A DNA stretch of 15,431 bases from the NCBI GenBank assembly GCA_964425315.1, contig CAYRNB010000073.1, forward strand, positions 1 through 15,431, in the 5' to 3' direction. Below the pieces are notes generated by a model, which was given only the letters and a program-made list of their open reading frames with translations, was not told where the DNA came from and did no database searches. Position numbers and translations under genes: made by a program. Origin of the DNA: Rhodoblastus sp964425315. Lineage in GTDB: Bacteria > Pseudomonadota > Alphaproteobacteria > Rhizobiales > Beijerinckiaceae. Of this stretch, positions 1 to 6,656 are shown piece after piece. Every line of letters begins with the position of its first letter. Position 1 is the stretch's first letter.

Positions 1-135
1 TCTCGAAGCCGCCGGCGCGGGGCTTTCAGCCTGAATGCCGAGAAATTGGCTAACCGTGTCAAAAATCACACAATTTTGGCCGCTCGCGCTAAATGATTTC
101 TGGATCGAGTCCCTGCCGGCGGCGCAGACCGTCTC

Positions 136-954
136 TCAGAGCGCCAGCGTCAAGCATTTGGCGGCGCCGCCGGCGCGCAAAAATTCCCACAGGGGCGTCA
201 GCACCGGGGTCAGTCCGGCTTCCCGCAGGCGGCCCATGAGAGCGGGCGAAGCGTCGTTCATGATGACCACGCCGTTCAGCGATATGGCGTTGCAGCAGAA
301 TTTCAGCGCATCGTCGACATCGACGGCGATGCGCCGTTTTTCGGGAACCATTTTCTCGATCAATTGGCGCGACTCTTCGTCGAAGGCGCCGGGATAATAG
401 AGAACATAGCCGTCCGGCAGCGGGCAGAAACAGGTGTCGAGATGATAGAAGCGCGGGTCGATCAGGTTGAGCGTCAAGGCTTGGCTCATCAGCAAGGCCT
501 GGAGCAGCGGCGCGACGCGTTCGTCCGAGCGAAAGCCGTGGCCGATCCAGTATAAATCCCTGGTCTCGTCGTAAAGCGCGTCGCCCGCGCCCTCGAAATA
601 ATATCCGGGCGGCAGCTCGACGATCTGAAAGCCGTTTTCCTCAAACCACCGACGGTCGAATTTCTCCTCGCCGCGCCGCTCGGCGCAGCGAAAATGGCTG
701 AGCACCGCCTTTTTTCCCTTCACCAGCGCGGCATTGGCGGTAAACACCAGATCCGGCAGGTTTTCCTGCGACGGCAGCAGGCTGACCACGGCGTGGCGCT
801 CGACGACTTTTTTGAGCTCCTCCCATTGCCGCCGCGCCTCGTCCGGATCGGTCCTGGCGAATTGTCCCTCCATCCAGGGATTGATCACATAGGCCACGTC
901 GAAATGATCCGGCGGGCACATGAGAATCCTTTTTTTGGGAGGGGTTTGATCCAT
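136..954 (-). CDS. Arginine dihydrolase-like guanidine-modifying hydrolase (amidinotransferase / DDAH superfamily)
   Basis: A 272-residue protein of the pentein-fold guanidine hydrolase superfamily, expected to be cytosolic and to act on arginine or a methylated arginine. Visible motifs are MCPPDHFDV..INPWM (residues 12-28, with N25), DLVFTAN (68-74, N74), the acidic pair in FEGAGD (E121, D125), FYHLDT (H171, D173) and the C-terminal nucleophile region AAKCLTL (C267). These fit the Cys/His/Glu triad of the superfamily. The N-terminal INPWM block with its Asn is, from memory, typical of ArgZ/AgrE-type arginine dihydrolases, which convert arginine to ornithine, CO2 and ammonia, rather than of plain deiminases. 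The ornithine cyclodeaminase domain of AgrE is absent. The start at 954 keeps the conserved first beta strand. A second ATG at 921 has a nearer AAGGA and is an alternative. The gene follows the CDP-diacylglycerol pyrophosphatase by 57 bp on the same strand, so co-transcription is possible. Substrate is not certain: dimethylarginine or arginine deiminase activity remain alternatives. Confidence 0.82.
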   Translation of the reverse strand: MDQTPPKKRILMCPPDHFDVAYVINPWMEGQFARTDPDEARRQWEELKKVVERHAVVSLLPSQENLPDLVFTANAALVKGKKAVLSHFRCAERRGEEKFDRRWFEENGFQIVELPPGYYFEGAGDALYDETRDLYWIGHGFRSDERVAPLLQALLMSQALTLNLIDPRFYHLDTCFCPLPDGYVLYYPGAFDEESRQLIEKMVPEKRRIAVDVDDALKFCCNAISLNGVVIMNDASPALMGRLREAGLTPVLTPLWEFLRAGGAAKCLTLAL

Positions 955-1011
955 GGTCCGCGGGCGAGCCCCTTCTTGACCGCTTGTTCCGGCCCAACGC
1001 CGCCGGTCAAG

Positions 1012-1800
1012 CTATGTTCCCTTGTCGGTCGGATCGGCCGCGCGCGTCGCCGCGCAATCGTGGTCGAGCAATTGTTCGGCGTGGCCGCCGTAGGAGTTTT
1101 CCAGCACGACAAAGCCGCGCTCGCCTTTTTTCGGGACGAAACCGACGATTGCGACCGACTCGTCGGCCATATTATCCGCCGCGCCGGGAATTTCCCTGGC
1201 GATCATGGCGAAAATATTCTGGCGGATTTTGTCGCCGTCGATGCGTTTGGCGAAATAGCGTCCCGCCCAGGGCCGCAGATCGAGCTTTCGCCATTTGTCG
1301 CGCGACAGGGGCGTCTTCTGCAAAACGGCTTTGAGCCGCGGATCGACGCAATCGACATGGATGTGCAACTGATCCTGGGTGCGGGTCGCGGCGGAATTCA
1401 CCGCCATGCCCACCTCGTTCCAGGCGAGCTTGCGCCGCGCCGCCTCGGCGATCAGCCCGCGATGCTTCCAGGCGTAGGCCCAGATATTGGGAAAGGTCGG
1501 CGCTTGCAGCACGGGGCTTTCGATCCCCGTCACTTTTCGCGTCGGGACGACGAGAATGTGGTCGCGGTCGGTCGGCGCGCGCAATATGGCGAAGCCGTGG
1601 GCCGTATCGACATCCAGGCAGGGAAGCGGCAGGCCGACATTCTCCTGCATCGGCGCGCAAATGTTATGCACTACGCGCCACAGTCCGCTGCGCACAAAGG
1701 CGTGCGCCTGGCTGAAAGCCGCATGGCGCAGGTCGTGCGAGGCGACGAAGAGGCAGAGAAGGCCGACGAGGAAAAGACGGAGTAATTTTCGGGCGGTCAT
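1012..1800 (-). CDS. cdh: CDP-diacylglycerol pyrophosphatase (Cdh family)
   Basis: About 262 residues. The family hydrolyses CDP-diacylglycerol to CMP and phosphatidate at the inner membrane. The N-terminus starts MTARKLLRLFLVGLLCLFV, a basic stretch then one hydrophobic segment, which reads as a signal anchor. Typical Cdh blocks follow: LWRVVHNIC, a hydrophobic DHILVVPT strand, FPNIWAYAW, and the HIT-like catalytic motif QLHIHVDCV (His-x-His-x-Asp). Near the C-terminus is FVVLENSYGGHAEQLLDHDC. Length fits the family (about 250 residues). I chose the ATG at 1800 because it starts directly at the basic and hydrophobic anchor. An in-frame ATG at 1836 adds 12 residues that look untypical of a membrane N-terminus, and neither start has a strong Shine-Dalgarno sequence. 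It lies between a small membrane-protein gene and the arginine dihydrolase-like gene, all leftward. No other phospholipid gene is nearby, so the context does not explain its role. Confidence 0.85.
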   Translation of the reverse strand: MTARKLLRLFLVGLLCLFVASHDLRHAAFSQAHAFVRSGLWRVVHNICAPMQENVGLPLPCLDVDTAHGFAILRAPTDRDHILVVPTRKVTGIESPVLQAPTFPNIWAYAWKHRGLIAEAARRKLAWNEVGMAVNSAATRTQDQLHIHVDCVDPRLKAVLQKTPLSRDKWRKLDLRPWAGRYFAKRIDGDKIRQNIFAMIAREIPGAADNMADESVAIVGFVPKKGERGFVVLENSYGGHAEQLLDHDCAATRAADPTDKGT

Positions 1801-1911
1801 TGCAATGGCAAATGGGGGCGAAGGCGCCAATTGCAACGATCGTGGTCGACAATCGCGGCGAAAGCGGGCCGCGACGCGAGCAAACTCTTATTAACCTTTA
1901 CAGGCGGGAGT

Positions 1912-2127
1912 CTAAGGGTCGAGCTGGTTCTTGTCGGGCAGTTTGGCCGAGTCGCGCTTTTCGCGCACGACCAGATTCCAGGCGATGTCGAGTCCAAGCA
2001 GCACGCCCAGCGTGATCATCATCTTGATGAAAGTTTCCGGTGGCCACAGCTCCAGCCAGAGCTGCGCCAGCGCCAAGGCCGCGCCGATGAGAACGAGGAC
2101 GAAGCCGACGCGAACGGTCCAGTTCAT
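1912..2127 (-). CDS. Small two-span membrane protein, unrecognised
   Basis: A 71-residue protein with two predicted membrane spans (about residues 6-26 and 35-53), joined by a short loop containing LWPPETF. The tail is charged (REKRDSAKLPDKNQLDP) and probably cytoplasmic. I do not recognise a named family. Its start codon overlaps the stop codon of the upstream ybjQ-like gene by four bases (ATGA, on the minus strand), strong evidence for translational coupling and for the gene being real. The partner suggests a shared envelope or stress role, but this is inference only. Confidence 0.75.
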   Translation of the reverse strand: MNWTVRVGFVLVLIGAALALAQLWLELWPPETFIKMMITLGVLLGLDIAWNLVVREKRDSAKLPDKNQLDP

Positions 2128-2459
2128 GGGCGCTCCTCTTCGACCAATACGGCGGTTCCGTAGCAGATGACTTCGGTCACGCCGTTCATGACTTCATTGG
2201 CGTCGTAGCGCATCATCAGGATGGCGTTGGCGCCGTGCGTTTCGGCATGGGCGCACATCATCTCATAGGCTTCGGTGCGGGTGCGCTCGCACAAATTGGT
2301 ATAGACGCTGATTCTGCCGCCGAAAATCGTCTGCAGCGCGCCGGCGAAATTGCCGACGACGGAGCGCGAGCGCACGACAATTCCGCGCACGATGCCGAGA
2401 TTGCGGATGACGCGTTGGCCGGGCAATTCAAGAGCGGTCGTCACCATTCCGGGTTTCAT
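2124..2459 (-). CDS. YbjQ/UPF0145 family protein (heavy-metal-binding-domain family)
   Basis: A 111-residue protein matching the YbjQ (UPF0145, DUF74) family in length and layout. The N-terminus has the short strand MVTTALELPGQRVIRNLGIVRG. The middle has the family-typical SVVGNFAGALQTIFGGRISVYTNLCERTRTEAYEMM. The C-terminal half has the ANAILMMRYD block and a final VICYGTAVLV strand. Members form small soluble oligomers of poorly known function, and the metal-binding label is weakly supported. The start at 2459 is well placed: GGGAGG lies six bases upstream on the minus strand. It is probably the first gene of a leftward unit with the two-span membrane protein, which overlaps it by four bases. 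Confidence 0.9.
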   Translation of the reverse strand: MKPGMVTTALELPGQRVIRNLGIVRGIVVRSRSVVGNFAGALQTIFGGRISVYTNLCERTRTEAYEMMCAHAETHGANAILMMRYDANEVMNGVTEVICYGTAVLVEEERP

Positions 2460-2639
2460 GGTCGCCTCCCTGACCTTACGGGGGAGCGCCAGCGCGCTTG
2501 CCTGCGCGCGCGCCCCATGAATTCAAAAGACGCTCGGCGCAAGCGCCGGGCGGTGGCGGACCAATCCATACAGGCTATTGCGTTAATTTATTGCTGAACA
2601 ACGGATCGCGCGCCCGTCACCGGCCCGCGCGACGCCTTT

Positions 2640-3827
2640 TCAGCCCGGTCTCTTCTTGGCGTATCGAACGTAAAGATCCTTGGCGACGATGTCGGCCGCG
2701 TCCTCCGCCTCTTTGCCGGGGCGGTTGGTCAGGGCGACGACAGCCAGGTCGCGGTCGCAATCCACGATGACTTTCGCGAAATTCATGCCGTTGGAGCCGT
2801 TATGGGCGAGGAGGGGCCGGTCCGCCCATTCGTATTTCAGAATTCCCCAGCCCATGGCGTATTCGCCTTCGCGCGGTTCGCCCGGCCTCGCGTCGGGCCG
2901 CGCCCCGGTCTTGATATGCGCGCGGTGGATGCGGGCGAGGGTTTCCGGCTTGACGAGGGCGGGGCCGCGCTTGCCGCCACCCGCGTTCCATCCCGCCCAT
3001 CTGGCGAAATCGAGGACGGACATATGAGCCGTGCCCGCCGGCCCGATCATCGGCGGAGCGCCGGCCGCCGTTCCCCAATACATGGGCGTCAGCGTCCCGT
3101 CGTCCTCCTGCTTGTGCCCCACGGGCGCGTCGAGCCGGCCCGTCGTCGCCTGCGGGCCGAGGCCGGCCGTCTTGAGGCCGAGCGGCTCGAAGATCCGCTC
3201 CGTGACGAGTTGCTCCCAGGCGACGCCGGCCTCTTTCTCGATCATCGCCCCGGCGATCACATAGCCGAGATTGGCATAGTGGAACGCGGCGCCGGGCGGC
3301 GTGACGGGCGCATGCTGGCGCCAGGCCGAAATCGCGCGCAGCCGCAAGGTCCGCAAATTATAGTCGAAAGCGTCGGTGTTGAAATAAAGCGCCAATATTT
3401 CCTTGTTGTCGGTCGGGATGCCCGAACTATGCGACAGAAGCTGCTCGAGAGTCACGGCGGCGAGTTTCGCGTTCATGCCGCGCGCTTCCCTGGTCAGGAC
3501 CTCGCCGATGGTCGAGTCCCAGCGCAATTTTCCGGCTTCGACCATCATGCCGGCGAGAGTCGCCGTCATCGCTTTGGTGTCCGAGCCGAGATGGAAGCGG
3601 TCGTCGATGGCGGCCTTGACCTCGGAGCCCAGCGCGCGCACCCCGCAAACCCCGGAATAGACGATGCGGCCTTGCGCGACCGCCGCCGCCGCCAATGCCG
3701 GCAAACCGAATTCTTTCCGCACCGGGGCGAGGTCGTAATCGGCGCTATTCTCGGCGCGCGCCGGAGCCGACCCGAGGAACGCCAGCGTTCCGCCGAGCGC
3801 CGTCAGACACAGGCGACGGTCGATCAT
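2640..3827 (-). CDS. Exported serine hydrolase, beta-lactamase class C / penicillin-binding fold
   Basis: A 395-residue serine hydrolase of the beta-lactamase (PF00144-like) superfamily. Residues 1-25 form a signal peptide ending APARA, and the twin arginine in DRRLCLTAL makes Tat export possible. The catalytic serine is in GSDTK (S82, K85, the SxxK motif). The second element is YANLGY (Y184, N186) and the third, KTG-like, element is AHNGSNG (H342, G344). Length fits serine hydrolases and esterases of this group. The His-x-Gly third motif is more usual in such hydrolases and DD-peptidases than in true AmpC enzymes, so antibiotic hydrolysis should not be assumed. A G-rich ribosome site (GGGGGA) lies about six bases upstream. 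It follows cckA on the same strand with a 125-bp gap. I see no functional link between the two. Substrate is unknown. Confidence 0.85.
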   Translation of the reverse strand: MIDRRLCLTALGGTLAFLGSAPARAENSADYDLAPVRKEFGLPALAAAAVAQGRIVYSGVCGVRALGSEVKAAIDDRFHLGSDTKAMTATLAGMMVEAGKLRWDSTIGEVLTREARGMNAKLAAVTLEQLLSHSSGIPTDNKEILALYFNTDAFDYNLRTLRLRAISAWRQHAPVTPPGAAFHYANLGYVIAGAMIEKEAGVAWEQLVTERIFEPLGLKTAGLGPQATTGRLDAPVGHKQEDDGTLTPMYWGTAAGAPPMIGPAGTAHMSVLDFARWAGWNAGGGKRGPALVKPETLARIHRAHIKTGARPDARPGEPREGEYAMGWGILKYEWADRPLLAHNGSNGMNFAKVIVDCDRDLAVVALTNRPGKEAEDAADIVAKDLYVRYAKKRPG

Positions 3828-3952
3828 GTTTTTCCCCCACGCTTGCGCATTGCGCGGCGCGGCGGCCGCGCTCCAGCCGCGTCAACGCTTCGGCAGAAAG
3901 GGAAGTTCCGGCGATTTTGGGAAAACCAGGCGGCGCGCGGCTTCGCGGCCGC

Positions 3953-6460
3953 TCACCTCATATTCGCCTTCACCGTCTCGATCAGCTGTTTCAGCGTAAA
4001 TGGCTTCGGCATGAAGCCAAAATCCTCGCCCTCGGGCAGGTTTTTGGAAAAAGCGTCTTCGGCGTAGCCCGAGACGAAAATCACCCGGCATTTGACGCCG
4101 CGCTTGCGCAATTCGCCGAACATGGTGGGGCCGTCCATTTCCGGCATGACCACGTCGGAAACGACCAGATCGATGCGGTCTTTCCCCTCGTCCACCACGC
4201 GCAGGGCCTCGACGCCCGAATCCGCCTCCAGCACGGTATAGCCCCGCGAGGCCAAAGCCCGCGCGCCAAAGGCGCGCACCGCCTCCTCGTCCTCGACCAG
4301 CAGCACCACGCCGCGCCCGGTATGGTCGGCGGCGGCCTTCTTCACTTCCGCCTTCGGGGCCTCTTCCGGCTTTTCCAGGGGGATGTAGCGGGTGAGGAAG
4401 ATGCGGAAAGTCGTGCCGCGGCCCACCGTCGAATCGCAGAAGACGAAGCCGCCGGTCTGCTTGATGATGCCATAGACCATGGACAGGCCGAGGCCCGTGC
4501 CCTTGCCCACCTCCTTGGTGGTGAAGAAGGGCTCGAAAATCTTGGCGCGCACGTCGGCGGGAATGCCGGTGCCCGTATCCTCCACCTCGACCACCACATA
4601 ATCGGCGGCGGGCAGCAGTTTCTCGCCATAGGCTGCGCATTCGGACGCCGCGACATTCTTGGTGCGGAGATAAATCTTGCCGCCGTTCGGCATGGCGTCG
4701 CGGGCGTTGACGATCAGGTTCATCACCACCTGCTCGAACTGGTTCAGGTCCGCCTTGACCAGCCACAGATCGCGGCCCAGTTTGAGATCGACCTCGATCT
4801 TCTCGCCCACGAGGCGACGCGTCAGCATCTGCAGTTCGGACAGCACGTCGCCGAGCTGCAGCACCTGGGGGCGCAGGGTCTGGCGGCGCGAGAACGCAAG
4901 CAGCTGCCGCACGAGGCCGGCGGCGCGATTGGCGTTCTGCTTGATCTGCATGATGTCCTGGAAGGCCGGATCGGTCGGCCGGTGATTGGCGAGCAGCAGG
5001 TCGGAATAGCCGATGATGGCGGTGAGCACATTGTTGAAGTCATGCGCCACGCCGCCGGCCAATTGGCCGATCGCCTGCATTTTCTGCGACTGGTGCAATT
5101 GCTCTTCGCGATTGCGCTCCTCGGTGGTGTCGAGCGCGAAAATCAGGGCGCCGCGCTGGTCGGCCTCGTCATTGGGATTGACGAAGAGGCGCGCGGAGCG
5201 CGTGGATTCGGCCAGCGCCGCATTGATCGGCTCGATATCCTCGACGCCGCTCGCGGCGGCCTCGATCGCCGCCAGCAGGGCAGGGCGGTTCGGTTCGGCG
5301 AGACCATTGGCGATCAGCCGCTTTCCGCCGACGCCTTCCGCGCGGGCGCCGGGGAGAAGCGTGGCGAAGGCGGCGTTGGCGCGCAGGATCGCGCCCTCGC
5401 GGTCCACCGAGGCCATGGCCATGGGGGTCGAATTGAAGAAGCGCGCAAAGCGCACTTCCGCCGCGCGCGCCTCTTCCGCCGGCTCGCCGCCGGGCGAGCG
5501 GTTGAGCGCCAGGGTGCGCGAGGCGCTGGGCGCGCCGTCGGCGCCATAGGCGACGCGGTGCAGCAGGCGCACCGGCAGGCGCAGCCCGTCGCGGCGGCGC
5601 AGGTCGAGGTCGATCTGCTCGGTATGGACGGAATTGGGCAGGCCTATGCCGGGAGCGAGCAGGGCCGCCGACTCGCCGGCGACAATGTCGCGCAAAGCGA
5701 GCCCGCCGGAGCCGACCTGGGCGAGGTCGAAGCCCAGCCAATCGGCGAGCGTCGCGTTCATGTAGGAAATATTGCCGTTGGGGTCGGTGGAGAAGAAGCC
5801 TGCCGGGGCGTGGTCGAGAAAGTCGATGGCGTGCTGCAGTTCCTGAAAAATGTTCTCGTGGCGCTCGCGTTCGCGGGTAACGTCGGAAATGGTCCACAGG
5901 GCCGCCTGGAGGCCGGAGCGGCGGGCGATCGGCCGCACGCGGATTCGATACCAGCCGACAGCGCCTTCGCCGAGAAGCGGCGGGGTGAGGCGCAATTCCT
6001 CCGAACCGCGCTTGCCTTCGCGGGCCGCTTGCGCCAACCGGTAGAGCGGCTCCGACACTTCCGGCGCGCCGGAAAACAGCCGGTCCACCGTGAGCAGGCC
6101 GGCAGCGTCGGCCGCGCCGCACAAGGCCATATAGGTTTCATTGGCGTAGAGAATGCGCGACTCGCCTTGCGTCACGATCATGCCGTCGGGACTGGAGTCG
6201 GCGATGATCTTGGTGACGTCGTTGCGCGCGCTCGCGCCGCCGACCTGCAGAAAGCCGACGGCGTAGGCGAGAAGGGCCGAAATGCCGACGAAGGCGAGAA
6301 AGGCCAGCAGGATGAGAATGAGCTGCGTCGCCTGGTCATGGCGCATGAAGGACACAGCCGCCATGACCGCCACGAGAAAGGCGGCGAGCGTCAGCACCAG
6401 CCCCGGGCTGCCGGCGCGGTCGGAGCGGTCGAGACTGGTCTGGGCTTGATTCTGGCTCAT
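3953..6460 (-). CDS. cckA: Cell-cycle hybrid sensor histidine kinase CckA
   Basis: An 835-residue membrane-bound hybrid kinase. Two transmembrane spans lie near residues 20-40 and 47-73. About three PAS-type segments follow (roughly 85-200, 215-320 and 340-445). The dimerisation/phosphoacceptor box GGVAHDFNN puts the histidine at 473. The ATPase domain shows NLIVNARDAM, DTGTGIP and GKGTGLGLSMVYGI. A C-terminal receiver begins VVLLVEDEE, with the phospho-accepting Asp at 769 (VVSDVVMPEMDG) and the Lys in FMPKPFTLKQL. This order and the receiver ending are characteristic of CckA. In alphaproteobacteria CckA feeds phosphate through ChpT to the master regulator CtrA and to CpdR. The start at 6460 is the only good one; its ribosome site is weak. 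The upstream spacer, shared with the divergent FliO-like gene, holds a CtrA-type box and two GANTC sites, which suggests feedback and cell-cycle timing (inference). Confidence 0.95.
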   Translation of the reverse strand: MSQNQAQTSLDRSDRAGSPGLVLTLAAFLVAVMAAVSFMRHDQATQLILILLAFLAFVGISALLAYAVGFLQVGGASARNDVTKIIADSSPDGMIVTQGESRILYANETYMALCGAADAAGLLTVDRLFSGAPEVSEPLYRLAQAAREGKRGSEELRLTPPLLGEGAVGWYRIRVRPIARRSGLQAALWTISDVTRERERHENIFQELQHAIDFLDHAPAGFFSTDPNGNISYMNATLADWLGFDLAQVGSGGLALRDIVAGESAALLAPGIGLPNSVHTEQIDLDLRRRDGLRLPVRLLHRVAYGADGAPSASRTLALNRSPGGEPAEEARAAEVRFARFFNSTPMAMASVDREGAILRANAAFATLLPGARAEGVGGKRLIANGLAEPNRPALLAAIEAAASGVEDIEPINAALAESTRSARLFVNPNDEADQRGALIFALDTTEERNREEQLHQSQKMQAIGQLAGGVAHDFNNVLTAIIGYSDLLLANHRPTDPAFQDIMQIKQNANRAAGLVRQLLAFSRRQTLRPQVLQLGDVLSELQMLTRRLVGEKIEVDLKLGRDLWLVKADLNQFEQVVMNLIVNARDAMPNGGKIYLRTKNVAASECAAYGEKLLPAADYVVVEVEDTGTGIPADVRAKIFEPFFTTKEVGKGTGLGLSMVYGIIKQTGGFVFCDSTVGRGTTFRIFLTRYIPLEKPEEAPKAEVKKAAADHTGRGVVLLVEDEEAVRAFGARALASRGYTVLEADSGVEALRVVDEGKDRIDLVVSDVVMPEMDGPTMFGELRKRGVKCRVIFVSGYAEDAFSKNLPEGEDFGFMPKPFTLKQLIETVKANMR

Positions 6461-6497
6461 GGACGGCCCGTGCGCACGCCGGCGCGACCGCCGGCCC

Positions 6498-6523
6498 GAT
6501 TCGTCGATTTTAGAGATTCGTCG
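6498..6523. repeat. Direct repeat GATTCGTCG with two GANTC sites upstream of cckA
   Basis: GATTCGTCG occurs at 6498-6506 and again at 6515-6523, 17 bp apart. Each copy contains GATTC, a match to GANTC, the site methylated by CcrM in alphaproteobacteria. The pair lies 38-63 bp upstream of the cckA start codon. A role in methylation-timed transcription is an inference; two GANTC sites in about 200 bp is not in itself rare. Confidence 0.4.
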
Positions 6524-6586
6524 GCGCGTTGGAAGGAGAATGTGGCTTCCGCCAGGATGAAATCGGCCTTCCTTGCGCCTTTCCCA

Positions 6587-6602
6587 TTAACCAAACATTA
6601 AC
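6587..6602 (+). promoter_or_regulatory. CtrA-type binding box, TTAA-N7-TTAAC
   Basis: The sequence TTAACCAAACATTAAC is a perfect match to the CtrA consensus TTAA-N7-TTAAC. It lies in the 196-bp spacer between the divergent cckA (start 6460) and the FliO-like gene (start 6657), 55 bp upstream of the latter and oriented toward it. CtrA is the final target of the CckA phosphorelay and controls flagellar and cell-cycle genes, so the site fits both neighbours. Actual binding is inferred. Confidence 0.6.
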
Positions 6603-6656
6603 CTTTCTTGCGCAAAGGCCCGCTCCTTGCGTTATAGGAGAGGTTGACATTTTAAG

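Noticed and set aside
1..135. The left edge as a possible gene end or promoter
   Set aside because: No frame with recognisable protein similarity, no clear hairpin with T-run, and no convincing promoter pair.
694..1785. A 363-codon plus-strand frame opposite the pyrophosphatase and arginine dihydrolase genes
   Set aside because: It spans two real minus-strand genes and their spacer and has no recognisable motif.
2606..2632. TCGCGCG/CGCGCGA inverted repeat after the serine hydrolase stop
   Set aside because: The position suits a terminator, but there is no T-run on the minus strand and a short CG-only stem is expected by chance at this GC content.
2640..3827. Reading the serine hydrolase as an antibiotic-resistance beta-lactamase
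   Set aside because: The third motif is His-Asn-Gly rather than Lys-Thr-Gly and there is no resistance or mobile-element context. The superfamily is dominated by esterases and peptidases.
3695..6601. A 968-codon open frame on the plus strand, antisense to the serine hydrolase and cckA
   Set aside because: It is a by-product of GC-rich codon bias: it mirrors clear domain-bearing genes, has no domain of its own and is rich in His/Arg/Gly/Ala low-complexity sequence.
6644..6649. TTGACA just before the FliO-like start codon
   Set aside because: It looks like a -35 element but is eight bases before the ATG, too close to serve this gene. Probably chance.
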